Shown here in pieces: positions 35,677-48,650 of a DNA stretch of 64,000 nucleotides. The number at the start of each line of letters is the position of its first letter. Positions within the stretch are counted from its first letter, which is position 1. The notes beneath the pieces are model-generated. The model ran no database searches. It saw nothing but the letters and a program-made list of their open reading frames with translations, and had not been told where the DNA came from. The stretch covers positions 121,708,979 through 121,772,978 of the forward strand of contig CM045762.1 of assembly GCA_025200525.1 (NCBI GenBank). Reading direction: 5' to 3'. The stretch is from Camellia lanceoleosa. Lineage: Eukaryota; Streptophyta; Magnoliopsida; Ericales; Theaceae. The translations under genes were made by a program, and so were the position numbers.

Positions 35677-36544
35677 GTATTATACCGGAGAATATAGATA
35701 ATCAAATTTAGATAATACCGGTGAATGGGTGGACATACCATGCTGCACCTCTTACTAACAACACCTAGAGAGATACCACCATCTATTGGTGTGACTAAAT
35801 ATAAGTTCATGAATCATCTGGAAATTTTATTATAACCTGAATTTGATCTCGATCTATAATTTCTGACAAATGATTGAGACAAATTGGCCAAGACTTCTCA
35901 TCAGTTCCATGGTTGGTTATGTGAAAACATTGGAATCTATTCAGAGGAAATTGTTAGCTAATGCAATAAAACAGGCTAAATCTATTTAATTACATGAATG
36001 TTCCCTTTACATGTATCTTTAGAGAAGTCTAACTTCTAAAACTATGGTGTTTTGTCTACATTATATTAGATACTGTGATGATAACATATTGAGAATATAT
36101 CTCATCTATCCCTCAAAATACATTACTAGGATATAAAAGAATTAGAGTTTACTTGTTCTACATTTTGTTTCAAAGTTGTTACATTTAGTCCATCTGTATG
36201 TGCATGTGTGAATGTATATATGTTTGTAGTAAGTATATCTTAATACTCATGAAAATACAAAACTAAGTATTTGGCAGTGTACGATTTAATAAATATGCTG
36301 ATTCCCTTATCCAGTTTTTATGCATGTAGAGATGTTGCACTTCATTCATTGGCGACTTTTATTACTTTTCCATGTGAATGCTCCCTGTTGATGTCCATTA
36401 TTTTGTTGCTTACACATTTTTTTTTTTTCTGACCATGCTTAAGCAAGTAATTGGTATGCTTTATTTGATGCATTCTTTCCAAGAATTGAATAGCTTTGCT
36501 GCATATGCTTGAGATTTTTTTCTTGCCCCTAATTTTCTGGTGAA

Positions 36545-37675
36545 GGTGGAGTTGCTGTAGGCACAACTGGACGTGACTTCACTCCTCATGTGGTAAAGAT
36601 AAAAGTAGGAGAGGTACTGTTAGATATGGAAAAGAAGTTTCCCTTATCGTCTTGTATTTAATGTCTGTCTGTTTTCCATTTCTTGTCAAGTTGCTACTAT
36701 TGGTGGGCGTACAAGAGATGATTACTTTTTGATTTTGTAGGACATTGCCGAAAAAATAGTGTCATTTTCTCAAGGAGGTCCTCGAGCCGTTTGTGTTCTT
36801 CTTGCTCATCGCCCTGTTTCTATAGTAGATATTCACCAAGTTTGGTTCTTGTGGCGTGGTATTTTAAGATATAAGGCATGATCGATACTAACTATTTTGT
36901 TTTCGCATCTTCCTATTTTTAATTTATTTCTGACATGATTTTTAAAGGATGAAATATTGGTATTATATTCTTGCTTGTGATTGAGATATTTTCTCTTTTT
37001 GTTCTGCCAGTTATTGGGATTTTGTTTCTTGTAGCTTCTATAGAGACTCCATCCCTTTGCTAGAAAAATTTCAAAAAATAGAAGTAAAAAATAAATAGAG
37101 GAAAAGTTTGACTTTGACCATGAAAAACATGAGGGATCCGAAAATGTTGTAAAACAATCCCATGGACCAATCCCATGGTGTTTATGATCCCACTCTAATC
37201 AAGCAATCACATACTACATCGGAATTGTATTTAAATATGAATTTTAAAGATGAAAAGGTTAGTTAAGGGGTTATGCGCACATGGACCAAACCATGGGGTT
37301 AAAGTGAACTATCTTTGAAACTAAGGAATCACACAAAAGATTTGATTGCATTGCATATGCAACCTCCACGGTTTTTGCATTTGAATTATAGGATTTGACT
37401 CTTTGATGTCATACAAAGAAAAAGAAACAGTTTTTTCATTCATGCATTATGAATCCAAATAACAATTTTCTTTTCTTTTTTGACATTTAACTTCTCCTAT
37501 CATCCTTCATGCAGGGCTGTTTTGAGCTATTAACTCTAACTGGATCACCTGCTCTTAATGAAGTGGGAGGTGTACGGCGCACAAATAGGCATGTTAAGTG
37601 TTTCGCTGGCCAAACCTGATGGGACAGTTTTTGGTGGTGCTGTTGCAGGATCTCCAAAAAACCTTCATTTTTAGC
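36545..37675 (+). pseudogene. Fragment of an AT-hook (AHL) PPC/DUF296-domain gene
   Basis: Three exon-like pieces are seen: 36545-36613 (TGRDFTPHVVKIKVGE), 36741-36840 (DIAEKIVSFSQGGPRAVCVL) and 37515-37675 (GCFELLTLTGSPALNEVGG, then after a frameshift MLSVSLAKPDGTVFGGAVAG). These follow the order of the PPC domain of AHL proteins, which bind AT-rich DNA and pack as trimers. The AT-hook itself is not seen. Intron borders are kept. The frameshift near 37590 and the degenerate end of the middle exon make it a pseudogene. Confidence 0.82.
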
Positions 37676-37984
37676 AATTGTTTTATCTCCAAGAATGTAT
37701 GGGGCTTCACTTACACAACCATTTAGCTGACATGATCAATATAAAATATTTTGTTATGCGCAACCTTGTCATTTACTCTGCAAATGACAGTGAAGTGAAT
37801 GTTCTGCTTGTGTTATTGTTTTTAGATTGTGGTATCTATAAGATCCATGTAATACTTATGTTAATTTCTTTTTTGATTTACCAGCTCATTATAGCAAGTT
37901 TCAAGCAGATTATCAAGAAACAACTTCTCAAGAGGCACTTTGTTGAATCTTCATCCGCTAACGGCATGCCTGGTGGTGATTTGG

Positions 37985-38070
37985 ATACTACACCAATGTC
38001 TACTATAAATGCTATTGCTGTTGAAGCGTATAAGAAATACATACTTGTCTCTCTTATTAACCTTGGGCAG
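37985..38070 (+). pseudogene. Fragment of COP9 signalosome subunit 3
   Basis: The frame reads TPMSTINAIAVEAYKKYILV then SLINLGQ and stops at a GT site after CAG (38070), as an exon border would. This sequence is characteristic of CSN3 in plants, where HHGQ or similar follows SLI. It lies in an open frame that begins at 37678, but the upstream part is not recognisable as CSN3. One exon-sized piece only. Confidence 0.72.
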
Positions 38071-39753
38071 GTTGGCTTTATTTTTCTTCTTAATCATTCT
38101 ATTTCATATTTATGTCTTGTAGAATAAGGAGAAGGTTTACAAAGAAGTGGCTGAATGAGTTGGGAAGATGTTGTTGTTATAAGTGAATCTTGTCTAGTGT
38201 AGTGCTTTTGTTTCCAAGAAGAAAAAATTATCCAATTGTTAATTAAGTTGGTAATTCTCTTGGACTTATTAACATGTTACTTCATTGAGTGGTTATCCCA
38301 CATAATTTTGTTCCACTTTGGCATTGTTTTAGAATATTTTATATTTTTTGTGAAGATTATGCCAACATAAATTAATAGGTGAAGATTATGCCAACATAAA
38401 TTAATATGTGAACATCAATTAAATCTGGTGAAGGAAGATGATAAACTAGGGAAGATATTCAGTTTAGACTTCAATAATGCCAGATCCATGTTCGTTAAAA
38501 ATATGTTTATTTAATCGAATGTTTATTTAATTAATGGAAGTTCTATTGCAACTCTTAATTTTTGACTTTTGATAAGCCATCTATATTTTCTTTGTTGTCC
38601 CATTTTTTATAACCTTTTGGTTGAGGTAGTGGGTGACTCAACATCTCTCCCTACTATTCTAGATACGTAAATATACATATATCCCATTTCTGTCTTCTCT
38701 AATCATGCCCATATTTATTACTTAATGTCCTAATTTGGATGATTCTTCAGGATCATATTCACAACTGGAGGAAGACTACTCTGATCCTAACATCCATTCT
38801 GTTTCTGGCAGCTAGAATATTGTGTATAGATCTAGAAACATAAAGGGGACAACAAAACTCTACCAAGGAAACTTGAAGCAACAATGAGTGCTATGAGAAT
38901 TTTCTTGTTCAAATCTTGGTGGTGCACTATTCTAACCTTTGGCATTCCTTATTTCAGAAGTAATTGTAAATAATGAGCTTCAGCAAATATTAATTTGGAA
39001 CCAGAAATTTGCCAAGCAAGAACCCTCCCAAAATAAATAAATAAAAAATTTGTCTTCCCTATATTAAGTAGATTGTTGAGCACAAATTTCTTTTGAGATT
39101 TATAATAAGAAGGAATTGCAGTTTATGGGTAGAGTTGGAAATCAACAAACACAGTTTGGTTCTTAGTTGGACCTATTTTTCTTTTACAATATAGTATATT
39201 GTAATATCCATTAGATTGTCATATTCTATATTAAAACATTTCATTTGAGATAGTACATTAGAAAACCAATTCATGAATTAGGTAAGAAAGGATTTATAAA
39301 GGGACCCTAAAACATCAGCTCTTATATGAGTATGGAATGAAAATAGATTTGTTTTATGGCATTTGATGCTCAATGTGATGGTGAAAGAATTTGTCAACAA
39401 AATTCAGTTTTACCACTATTGATAGTTCAAAATGGGAAAGTAGTTCATTCTGTTTTTTATGTCATTGGAGGTGATTCTCATTCCATAGATAAATCTACTA
39501 CCACCTTGGTGAGATTTGATACGACTGTGTTTCATGTTATCTGCTTGTGTTTTACAATTATGGTTTGAGTTAAATTTGAACAATTTCATTTCCATCTGGT
39601 GTAAAAACTTACATAATTTTTTGAGACTCAGAGGAGAGTTAGACTCATAATTCGTCCATTATTATTTTGAGTTCTGTATTTCACTATATTTATTAATAAA
39701 TGCATCTATGAAAGGATGCCCAAGTTTTTAATTTGATTAAATTTGTTCTCCAG

Positions 39754-40320
39754 GCACTAGGCATTCCCATTCATAGGCTTGTGCAGGCTGTTGATTCAGT
39801 TTCGGTAGGGTTACATGGTGACTGACATTCTAAGTTATATATATATATATATATTTTGGTGTTGTGTTTTTACAACTTAGTTCTTAGTTGGACCTATTTT
39901 TTTTATTTGAAGCTCGCATGAAGAAAATTAAATTACATAATTGAACAAGTTATCTTCTCTATTTTGTTATATTACATTATTTCACATTATGTAATCCAGA
40001 TATGTCTATCAAAAGGATTGGGCGCTCCAGCTGAAACTGTCATTGTTGGTTCAAAAGATTTTATTACTAGGGTATTACAGATATTTTTGCAACAATTAAG
40101 AATTCTGTTTTTCTCTCATTGTAGAAACTTGATACCTATCTCTCTCACTCTCTCTTCTTCTTCTTCTTCTTTTTTAATGGTTTTGTAGGCAAAGACTCTA
40201 AGAAAGACCTTAGGTGGTGGGATGAGACAAGTTGGAGTCCTTTGTACTGCTACTTTAGTTGCAGTGCAAGAGAATGTTAGAAAGCTCGAGTGATCACAAC
40301 AATGCTAAGTTTTTAGCACG
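39754..40320 (+). pseudogene. Fragment of L-threonine aldolase
   Basis: Three exon pieces are seen: 39754-39804 (ALGIPIHRLVQAVDSVS), 40000-40071 (CLSKGLGAPAETVIVGSKDF) and 40189-40320 (AKTLRKTLGGGMRQVGVLC, then QENVRKLE and DHNNAKFLA). The order matches plant THA-type low-specificity threonine aldolase around the PLP-lysine motif SKGLGAP. The enzyme cleaves threonine to glycine and acetaldehyde. A frameshift after KLE, a changed first splice junction and missing N- and C-terminal parts make it non-functional. A plus-strand frame at 39356-39569 just upstream may be another captured exon, but I do not recognise it. Confidence 0.82.
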
Positions 40321-40479
40321 AATTTTTGGAAATGAGAAAGTCACAAATGATGCTTGGCGGAAGGATGTTGAAGCAGGAGAAAAATGGCTAGAGAATTGTG
40401 GTGAGGATGAAGAATTTTTGAAACGTGAGAGCAAGAGGCTACATCGTGATTTGTTGAGAATTGCACTGTGTACATTGAG

Positions 40480-41935
40480 GCTCAAACTCGAAAATGAAAA
40501 ACAATTTCGTGGTTGGGAATCTGCTTTGGGCTTCAAGATGTCATTCGATGCATGAAGGAGGTCGTTATTTTACCATTGTTATATCCTCGAGTTCTTTAGT
40601 AATATGGGACTTACACCACCTAGGGGTGTTCTTTTGCATGGCTATCTGGAACAGTAAAACATTAGTAGTGCGCGCTAATTGGTTCTTGTGCTTGTGGTGA
40701 TAAATGGATAGCCTATTTTGCTCGCAAAGGAGCGATTGTTTAGGAAAATATGTTGGTGATCTTGGCACTAAGACTTTTGTTTCAAGTTGCCGAGAAATGT
40801 CAACCATCTATAATTTTTTTTGATGAGATTGATGGGTTGGCACCTTGCACTAAAGAAGATCGAACACATAATTGATTGTTTCCACCTTGCTTGCTCTATT
40901 AGATGGTTTAAAATCTAGAGGCTCGATTGTAGTAATAGCGCAACAAATCGCCGATCTTTGTTGATCCACTTTAAGACGACTGGTAGATTTGATAGAGATT
41001 TATTTCCCACTTCCATCGATTGAGGACAGTGAGCTATTCTCTCGCTTCACACACAAAGTTGGCCAAAGCGATCCTTTGGATTAGTGCTCAATTGGATTGC
41101 TAGAAGAACTGAGGTTTTGCTAGTCTTGTCTATGAGCTCTTTGTACCCAAGCGACCATTATTGCCCCGAGGAGGAACCGCCTTGCAAGAAATATTGTCTG
41201 CATGAGAAGAAAGCTTCTCATGGTAACGTCCTCCTCTTCCCACCTTTGCGGTGGAGAAGAGGATTGGTTGGAGTCTCTTGCATGTGCACCACCTCCATCC
41301 TCTCAACGGGGAGCAGGAATGGCTGCAAATTATGTGGTATCCTCACCTCTTCGCAGCCATCTTATTCCTTGTCTGCGGCAACCGCTGTCCAGATTGCTTG
41401 TTTCTCTTTATCTTGATGAACGTCTCTTGTTGCCTCCTCATCTTTATAAAGCTGCCACACTCATCAAAAGTGTAATTGTTTCTGCTTTGGATGAGGAGAA
41501 AGTGCCGAGTGATCATTGGTGGTTCCGTGTTCATGACTTGCTTCAATAAGCAGATGTTTTAAGGGTGATTGAGATTAACCTTTCACGTGGTGGCATTTTA
41601 ATTGGACAGGCTAGTGATTCCAATTTTGATGATTGGGGTGAGGGTACTAATGATGACAGTTTGAAGTACAAATATCCAAAAGATCAGCAAATAGGTACTC
41701 GACCTAGTTTGTTGCAGAATATATCTTACGCATCAGCAAAGAAGTTAGGATTCAAGATGTCGATTGAATCCCCAGATCTGGCCAGAGGTATCTTGCTTCT
41801 TGCCTTCTCCACTGCTTTGTTGGGAATGTAGAAATCCAAAAGGTTGATTTGGCTACAATTTCACAAGAGGGACACGGAGATGTAACTCAAGGAGTAACTC
41901 GAATATTAAGTATTTCCTTTCTTCATCTTGTCTTC
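40480..41935 (+). pseudogene. Fragment of an AAA-ATPase gene (ATAD2-like, plant At3g15120 type)
   Basis: Recognisable pieces in order are RGWESALG, a broken CMKEVVILPLLYP region, GSCACGDKWIAYFARKGA, LLFQVAEKCQPSIIFFDEID (Walker B), TGRFDREIYFPLPSIED, ALCTQATI, WLESLACAPPPSSQRGAG, SLYLDERLLLPP, SDHWWFRVHDLLQ, and NVEIQKVDLATISQEGHGD near 41840. The Walker A loop is destroyed by a stop and substitutions around 40640. Many stops and frameshifts follow. About 1.45 kb runs without clear introns, so it may come from a large exon or a processed copy. The preceding frame (40319-40480, WRKDVEAGEKWLENCGEDEE) may belong to the same gene, but I cannot confirm it. Confidence 0.78.
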
Positions 41936-43644
41936 TAGATGCATGATTCTGAATAACTTGGATTTTTATTCAGTTTCATTTACAAATCAATACATCCATT
42001 GTTACATGACACACTTTGTGCATCTTACATGGTTCCTATCTTTCTAGTTGATATAGGTGTATGTTTAATGGAACTCGACAGAAATGGGGTCTCTTGGTGA
42101 AGGATCCATCGAATTTATAAACCTTTGGACACAAGGATACATAACACTAATGTTGTGTTTGGATCTTGGATTTGTGAAGGGAAAAGGTAAGGGAAGAAAT
42201 TTGTGGAAAAATTTTGCTTCTATTTCATTCACTTTTCCCTTCCCTTTTTCTTTTTCCTCTACAAATCCAAGAGTTTCCAACTTTTGTTCTCCTATACCCT
42301 AGGGTAAAACTTGTGTTCTTACCTTACAGGCACTTAATATGAGTACCTCATTCATCTCAAAGTCTCAATATGTCAGGAAAATGAACATATTAAGATAGTA
42401 TCAGTGTCATGTTGTGTTCAACAGAGTTTGATTATGCATTTTGAGGTGTCCCTGTAACATAATTCTAGGCACTTTGGAGAAAGTGAAGTGGCTATTCTTG
42501 CAAGGATGGATGGATGCCCTTATGATGAGTGTTATGTATCAAAGCTCCATTGACTGTTTTGTATTAAAGCTTGAGTCATGACAGTAAAATTTTGCCTTAC
42601 TAATCAAATTGATCATTCAACTGTGTGTTCTGCTTATGTAGTTAAATGATTGATCATTCAACTTCGAAGTATGCATCATTTGGAGGAAGCCAGTTTTTTT
42701 TTTTTTTTTGATCACCGAGGAAGCCAGTTTATTGGTTAAAAAATTCGTTTTGTTAAAATATTTTTAACTCAGAAAACTTCTTTCTTGCCAAACATCCTAT
42801 TTAGACGTACTAATAAATTATTAAAAAAAGAAAAAAAAGAAAAAAAGAAAAGAAAAGAAAGAAGAATGTACCAAAGAAAATAGTTTTTTAGCACTAGTTT
42901 TTTGAGTAATTAAAAACATACCCTTTGAGATTTGTTTAAAATATAGATTATCCCCTATGGTTTGAAAAATTACAAATACCCCTTATTATAAATTTTTATT
43001 TAATAAAATTAATTGAAGAAATAAAAATTTTAACTGTTCTTCTATATAATAATAAAATTATCTAAATTATTAATTGAAATAAATTCCTGATATCATTAAA
43101 AACTATTAATTGATACGATGATTTATTAATAAAACAAACTATTTATTATGAAATAATAAAATTCAAGGGGCAAGTTATAATTTCTAAAATCACAAGAGGC
43201 ATTTCATATTTTAAATAAATCTCAGAGAGTATTTATAATTTATCCCAATTTTTTTATAGGATTATTTTTAACTAATATGCGAGCTTCTTAGCAAACTTCC
43301 AAAGTAAGATTGTGTCGTATTATTTATGTTGTGTTTTCGACAAATGAAGAATAACAAAATATATTTGGTAAGTCATTTCTTGTCTCGTAACTACCTAATA
43401 AGGGTAGATTAGCATTGTTTCACCTCATAAATTTTTTTTGATATGTTATTGGTCAAGAATACCACATGCACAATGACAATGCCATATGACACTTTGAGAC
43501 TACAAATAATTCCCACATAATATAGGGTAATGGTATAATACATATTTATTTATGTACATCATATATAAACTATTGCCTAAATTGATGTTAATTACAAACT
43601 ATTGCCTTGTTTGATTACGCGTTATTGTGATTGTGGTGAGGGAG
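41936..43644. other. Intergenic with two foldback elements
   Basis: No gene is seen. 42148-42275 is a short foldback: TTGTGTTTGGATCTTGGATT faces AAATCCAAGAGT. The larger 42905-43250 element pairs TTGAGATTTGTTTAAAATAT with ATTTTAAATAAATCTCAGAG. A purine-rich low-complexity run lies at 42822-42866. Confidence 0.5.
42905..43250. mobile_element. Foldback MITE
   Basis: The left arm (ACCCTTTGAGATTTGTTTAA then ATTACAAATACCCC) and right arm (GGGGCAAGTTATAATTTC then ATAAATCTCAGAGAGTATTT) are long imperfect inverted repeats with an AT-rich loop. Confidence 0.7.
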
Positions 43645-46600
43645 TGTGATGTCCTCGTTACCTGTGAGACTTATGTGGGAATATAATTTGGATTTTTATT
43701 CTATTTTAGGATTATTACTATCTTTGAAATTCTGAGTTACCTTCATTGACATCTATTTTTATTCTTCTAAATGATTCTTATCCTAGGTGGCCTTTGAGTT
43801 GAATATTGGTTTTGGAGTTGTGTTTGAAATAGGTTGAGATTGGTAATTCTGGGATGATTTTGACTGAGTAAACTTGAGTTCGCTCGAGCGATTGTTTGAT
43901 TGCTTGAGCAGTTTTCCTTTCTCCCAATTCTGGGTTTGAGGTGTGAACTTCTAAGAATTTGCTTTCTTTTCTCAAGCTTAGGTTTGTCATTCGAGCGATC
44001 CTTAGTGTTTGACGATCGAGCTTAGGTTTCGACGCTCGAGCAATTTGTTTTGCAAAGATGAATTTCTAGAAGTTTGGCTTTTTCGCTCGAGTTTGGTTTC
44101 TTCGTTTTGATGCTCGAGTGCAAATTTCACCGCTCGAGCAGTTTGTTTGAATAAAGCTACAAGAAAATTTTCTTTTTATTCACTTTTTGATCTATCTCTC
44201 TCTACCAAATATCTTCTTCTCTTTTGCTCTCACCTCTTTTTGAAAACCTAGCGTAAATTCTCCAATCTACCTTGATCCGTTGATTTTTCGAACGTCGTGC
44301 TTTAGAATTAAAAGTTGGGCTCGAAGAAGGAATCATTTTAATTTGAATAGTTTGAATTTTTGTTTTCATTGATTTTCGGGTGTGGTTCTTTTTTTCTTCT
44401 TACTTGAGGTAGGGATTTCTTTAATGATTTGTGTAACACCCCCAAAATATTAATACAGAGACATCAATTTCAAACATATAAAATACTGGATGGTTCTCTT
44501 TCTCATTGAACTAAGGCTTCCTATTATAGTCCCATGTTCAACTCATTAATTACAACTCAAGTTTATGACAAAGTTCAACAAATTAGAGAACAAAACAAAA
44601 TAAATTGTCGTATGGATTACAAAACTCAAGGCACAGCCTCGTTACAACAAAATGGGCTCACGACCCTTAGTATATAAGCTCTAAGCTTCCACAAATAAAC
44701 ATTCTTGAGCCTCGGCACTCCAACAAAACAAAAGAGCATACTTCACATCACTACGGTAGTGGCACATCACTGGTTCCTGAAAATGTTAGGTAGGGATGAG
44801 TTATATGCCTAGTAGAGATACATTTAACAGAGTATCTAATTTTTTTGAACAATTCACATGGCTCTATCACAACCCAACACAATTACCAATTTAAGTTCAA
44901 AAGTCATAAAAGTAGGAAAAGAAATGCATTTGCATTCTAGGAACCTTTCTCAACACTAATGGGGGTAAATATGTCTTGAATCCCTTGTAGGAGTCCCATA
45001 CTACATATACATATAGGTTTATAACTAAAACTATCCATACATTTACCGATTATTAATACGGCAGGTGGTGAGCACTCAAAACCATCAATTTTTTCACTTT
45101 TGTCGATTACTATATGGCAGGACTAGTGAACACCCAAAAGTATTTTTTCCACATTCGTCCGGCGATAAGCTCAAGACAGGGCAATTGAGCACCTTAACTT
45201 CCCTGCGCAGCTATCGACACAATACATTGTTCTAAAAAATCGACCCTTTACCCGGACCCATATGCTATCTACCACCCCTTATTTACCACCTTCCAAGTTA
45301 CCATCGCCCACAATTAAAAGAGATGGAAAGCCACATATACAAGACAAGGGTTAACAATTTCCAATCCACAAATCCCAATTCAACATACATTAATAACATA
45401 GCCAAAAATCTAGTTGTCACTCATTTATATATAATATCAAATAGAATTTTATGATTTGAAGCGTAATTTCACCCAAACATCACTTTTCCTCAAAATCACA
45501 ATTAGGGTTTATAATCAATTTGGGGCTTTTACATCCCCTTCTTATATGTGAAAATTCTCAACATCAATAATCATAATCCATAAGAACTTTATCAAAATTT
45601 TGATAAAAATTGGGTAAAATTCCTTTTTTCTCAACATAAAACGTAGTTTTTGCTCGTTCATCCAATTCAAATGTCATGGTCACAACAACACCACATAATC
45701 ATTGTCAAATCAAGGAGATACTACCTTAAGCAAAGAGCAAGAAAGTTAGACTTCAAAGAGAATTCTTCGTAGAATCGAAATCCAATCGGTAGAAAGTAAG
45801 ACCTTTATGTATGCTCCACTTCTTGCAAGAGATCTAGACTTGGATCTTAGTGAAATGAGAGATATTTAGAATAAGAATCTTAGGGTTTTCGGAATGAGAG
45901 AGAGGAAAGAAGATAGAAAAGGAAAAATGGAGAAATGATCTAAAAAGTAACTTTTTAAGTTATTGAAATTGCACGGACCGCTCGAGCCGTAAACAAAGTC
46001 TCTCAATATCTCTATTTGCAAAACGAGATACTAGGAACCCTTCATATTTTCTCGAGCGACCGCTTGTTCGCTCAAGTGATCCCTCGACCTGCAAAACTAC
46101 TGGAAACTTTACATCTACTCTCTAGCGCGGTACTTCCACCGTTCGAGCAGTCACCTGGAACAAGTTATCAAAATTTGCATGTTATTTGTGTTATTTGACT
46201 AGATTAACACTTTGGAAGGTTTGGGTTTGGTTAATATATATTTTAAATGTACAAAGAGAGGTTTTCTCAAAGTTTTCTTAAAAATATCTTATTGAGTTGT
46301 TGGTAATGGTATTTGGTATTAGAAATTTGAGAAAATGGTCTTTTAAAAGGAGGGCGTCCAATATTTCTACTACACCCTTGACTTGTGCTCAAGGATGAGA
46401 AGAAAACTATGTTATTAAAATTGTTGTGGATTCATGGTTTTGAGCCATATGGAAATGAATAAGATTTCTTTTGGGAAATGTTTAGGCAAGACAATATTCA
46501 TGGTGTAAGTGTTGTGGAAATGATTGGTTATACTCTTAATTTATATATTGTCCATTTTAGAACATATTGAATAGAGATAATTGTTTTAGCTATCGGTGGA

Positions 46601-47313
46601 GGATAACATTGATTATTGTAGAGATTCTATGAGAATTAGGAGAATTGAAACAATATGTATTCCATTTAAATTCTATCATTGGTTTCATACTTAAGCATTT
46701 TCATAATGTTAAAAAGTATTATTTTGAGAAAAAAAAAATGGTGAATATCATGGTGAATCTGGTTAGAGGGTGTGAGTGTGGCTTATTGAGTTGGCCTGTA
46801 TGTCTGTGGTGAAAGTCTAAAAAATCGTGTGGTTAGGATGCCTTCCTTTCGGTTAGTTGCCGGTAAAGAGTCTTTGGTAGTGTTTTTATAGCCTACTTGC
46901 AGACACGTACCTAGAGATTATCAGTGTATTTATTTACTGTCTTGTTTTTTTGTTTTAAAGGAAGATATAAATTGTGAATTGAACTTTGGCATAGCATTGT
47001 TTCAAAAAGGGGAAAAAGAAAGTTTTGTATGGCATTTTATATGCATTCACCATATGGCATTGTTAAACATCATATATATCATTAAACTTGTTTCAACTGG
47101 GTTTTAGCTCACCCTATATGGAAAAACCTTTTAGATGTTGATAGTATGCCTCCACCGAGGATATAGCTTGGGAGGACATTGGAATTGAATGCTCATTTGA
47201 GTTTTGTTTTGTGTAAGCATAGGGCTTTCTATGTTTTGGGTTCAAGACCCACTTTTATTGTAATCAAATATAATATTGAAAACTTATAGCCAACGTGGCA
47301 TGAAATTGTAACA
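43645..47313 (+). mobile_element. Gypsy LTR split by a nested insertion
   Basis: It starts TGTGATGTCC at 43645 and ends ATTGTAACA at 47313. Its two halves (43645-44431 and about 46190-47313) match, in opposite orientation, 9933-9029 plus 3718-3144 plus 12420-11832, so it is the same LTR family as the gag-bearing remnant. The sequence between is another LTR in reverse. CGCTCGAGCG-like motifs lie at 43880-44140. There are no flanking coding domains. Confidence 0.7.
44432..46190 (-). mobile_element. Gypsy LTR inserted in the previous LTR
   Basis: On the minus strand it ends GGGGGTGTTACA (44432 on the plus strand), a common gypsy LTR end. It contains CTCGAGCG motifs at 45977-46145 and a TTAAGGTAGTATCTC stretch near 45722 that resembles the splice-donor region of related LTRs. 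The right border is approximate. No clear target duplication could be fixed (ATTTG is a candidate). Confidence 0.6.
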
Positions 47314-47383
47314 GTTTAGACATTAACCTTTATCAACTACATGCTATTGATTCAGGTTTTGAAATCAATGAATATATTATGGA

Positions 47384-48650
47384 CAAGGGCGGACCTAGGA
47401 TTTGTCGATGGGGTGGGCTAATATTAAGGTAAGATTATACAATATATTTTAAGTATAACCACAAGAAAAAAGAGAATTTAATAATATAATCTAAATTAAT
47501 ATCTAAATTTATTGATTAGAAACAATCGAATTAAGTTGTGCTCGACGAGTCTTTAAAGATTCGAATTCATTGATTACAGAATCTAGATCAATTTTCAAAA
47601 AGCATGAAAAACAATATGCTTTATCCTTTGAAGGAGAATACTCTAGCCAATAAAATTGTCTAAACCAAATATGTTGAAATCGGCTATTCTGCTTTCTAAA
47701 TGAGAACTTAGGATACTCAAGTTTAGGTTGATAAGGCCCCAAGTTCACATAAGCTCGTCTAATCTCATCCTGTTGATTAACCGGATATTCACAATTTTGC
47801 AAGCGTAAACCAGGATCCCGTTCAATGACAGTTGAATCAAATTCGCTTGGTTTATTTGCTTGAGGTATGGAAGGCAGTTGCACATCAGAAAATGAGATTT
47901 CAACAACATTGGATGTTGTACTGTTAGATTTCAGTTTTGATCGATAAAATGGGAAAAGGGTTTTCCCGTTTTTGAGTGTGGAGGTTTAATTATTTATAAC
48001 CTAAAAAAAATTAGCCCTAATTGATATTAAACAAGAGTATATTCGCAATAATTTTAAATATTAGGATTTATATATATATATATATCCTCAATTATTTTTA
48101 TTTAAGCTTTCGTTATTTTTATATTTTTCCCAAAAAACTCTTTCAAAGTTCAAAAACTAAGAGCAATATAGAACATTGAACAAGGCAGCATCATAAAAAA
48201 ACTAAGAGTAATATAATATTTGTTGCATGAAGATAAAATTTCAAAATCATTGTTAATCAAATCAATTATCAACCAACGAAATAAAATAATTGGTTAATTA
48301 CACTTACCAAAAATGTTAGAAAAGTGGAGCTAATACAAGTTGCTGGAGACGACGGAGAGGGCCGCTGCCTATCTATTAAAAGACGTGAGTATTGTTTTGG
48401 AAGATTTGTTCTTTAAACAAATACAAACCTATTGGGCTGCCTATTTATTTTTTTGGGTAAGTATTGGGCTGGTATTGAGCTACCTATCTAAAAAACAAAC
48501 AAAAAAATTATCGGCCCTTATTTGGGATGGGACTGGATTGGGAGAGGTTGGGAGGCTGGACTGGGTTGGGCTATAAAAAAAATTTCTATAGATTTTTTAA
48601 ATTTTGGGTTGGGCTGCAGCAACCTATGCCCAGCCCTAGGTCTGCCCTTG
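47384..48650. mobile_element. Short hAT element with 16-bp ends and 8-bp target duplication
   Basis: The ends CAAGGGCGGACCTAGG (47384) and CCTAGGTCTGCCCTTG (ending 48650) match at 15 of 16 bases. Flanks ATTATGGA (47376-47383) and ATCATGGA (48651-48658) match at 7 of 8, consistent with an hAT duplication. It is about 1.27 kb long and keeps only the N-terminal coding part of the transposase, so it is non-autonomous. Confidence 0.85.
47509..47883 (-). pseudogene. N-terminal piece of a TTF-type zinc-finger hAT transposase
   Basis: The 124-residue frame has ERDPGLRLQNCEYPVNQQDE, then RRAYVNLGPYQP, FRKQNSRFQHIWFRQF, YWLEYSPSKDKAYCFSCFL. This is the TTF-type finger at the start of the zinc finger MYM-type protein 1-like transposase family in plants (the CFSCF cysteines are kept). 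The catalytic core and dimerisation regions are missing, and the tail has unrelated sequence. It lies inside the hAT ends at 47384-48650. Confidence 0.8.
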
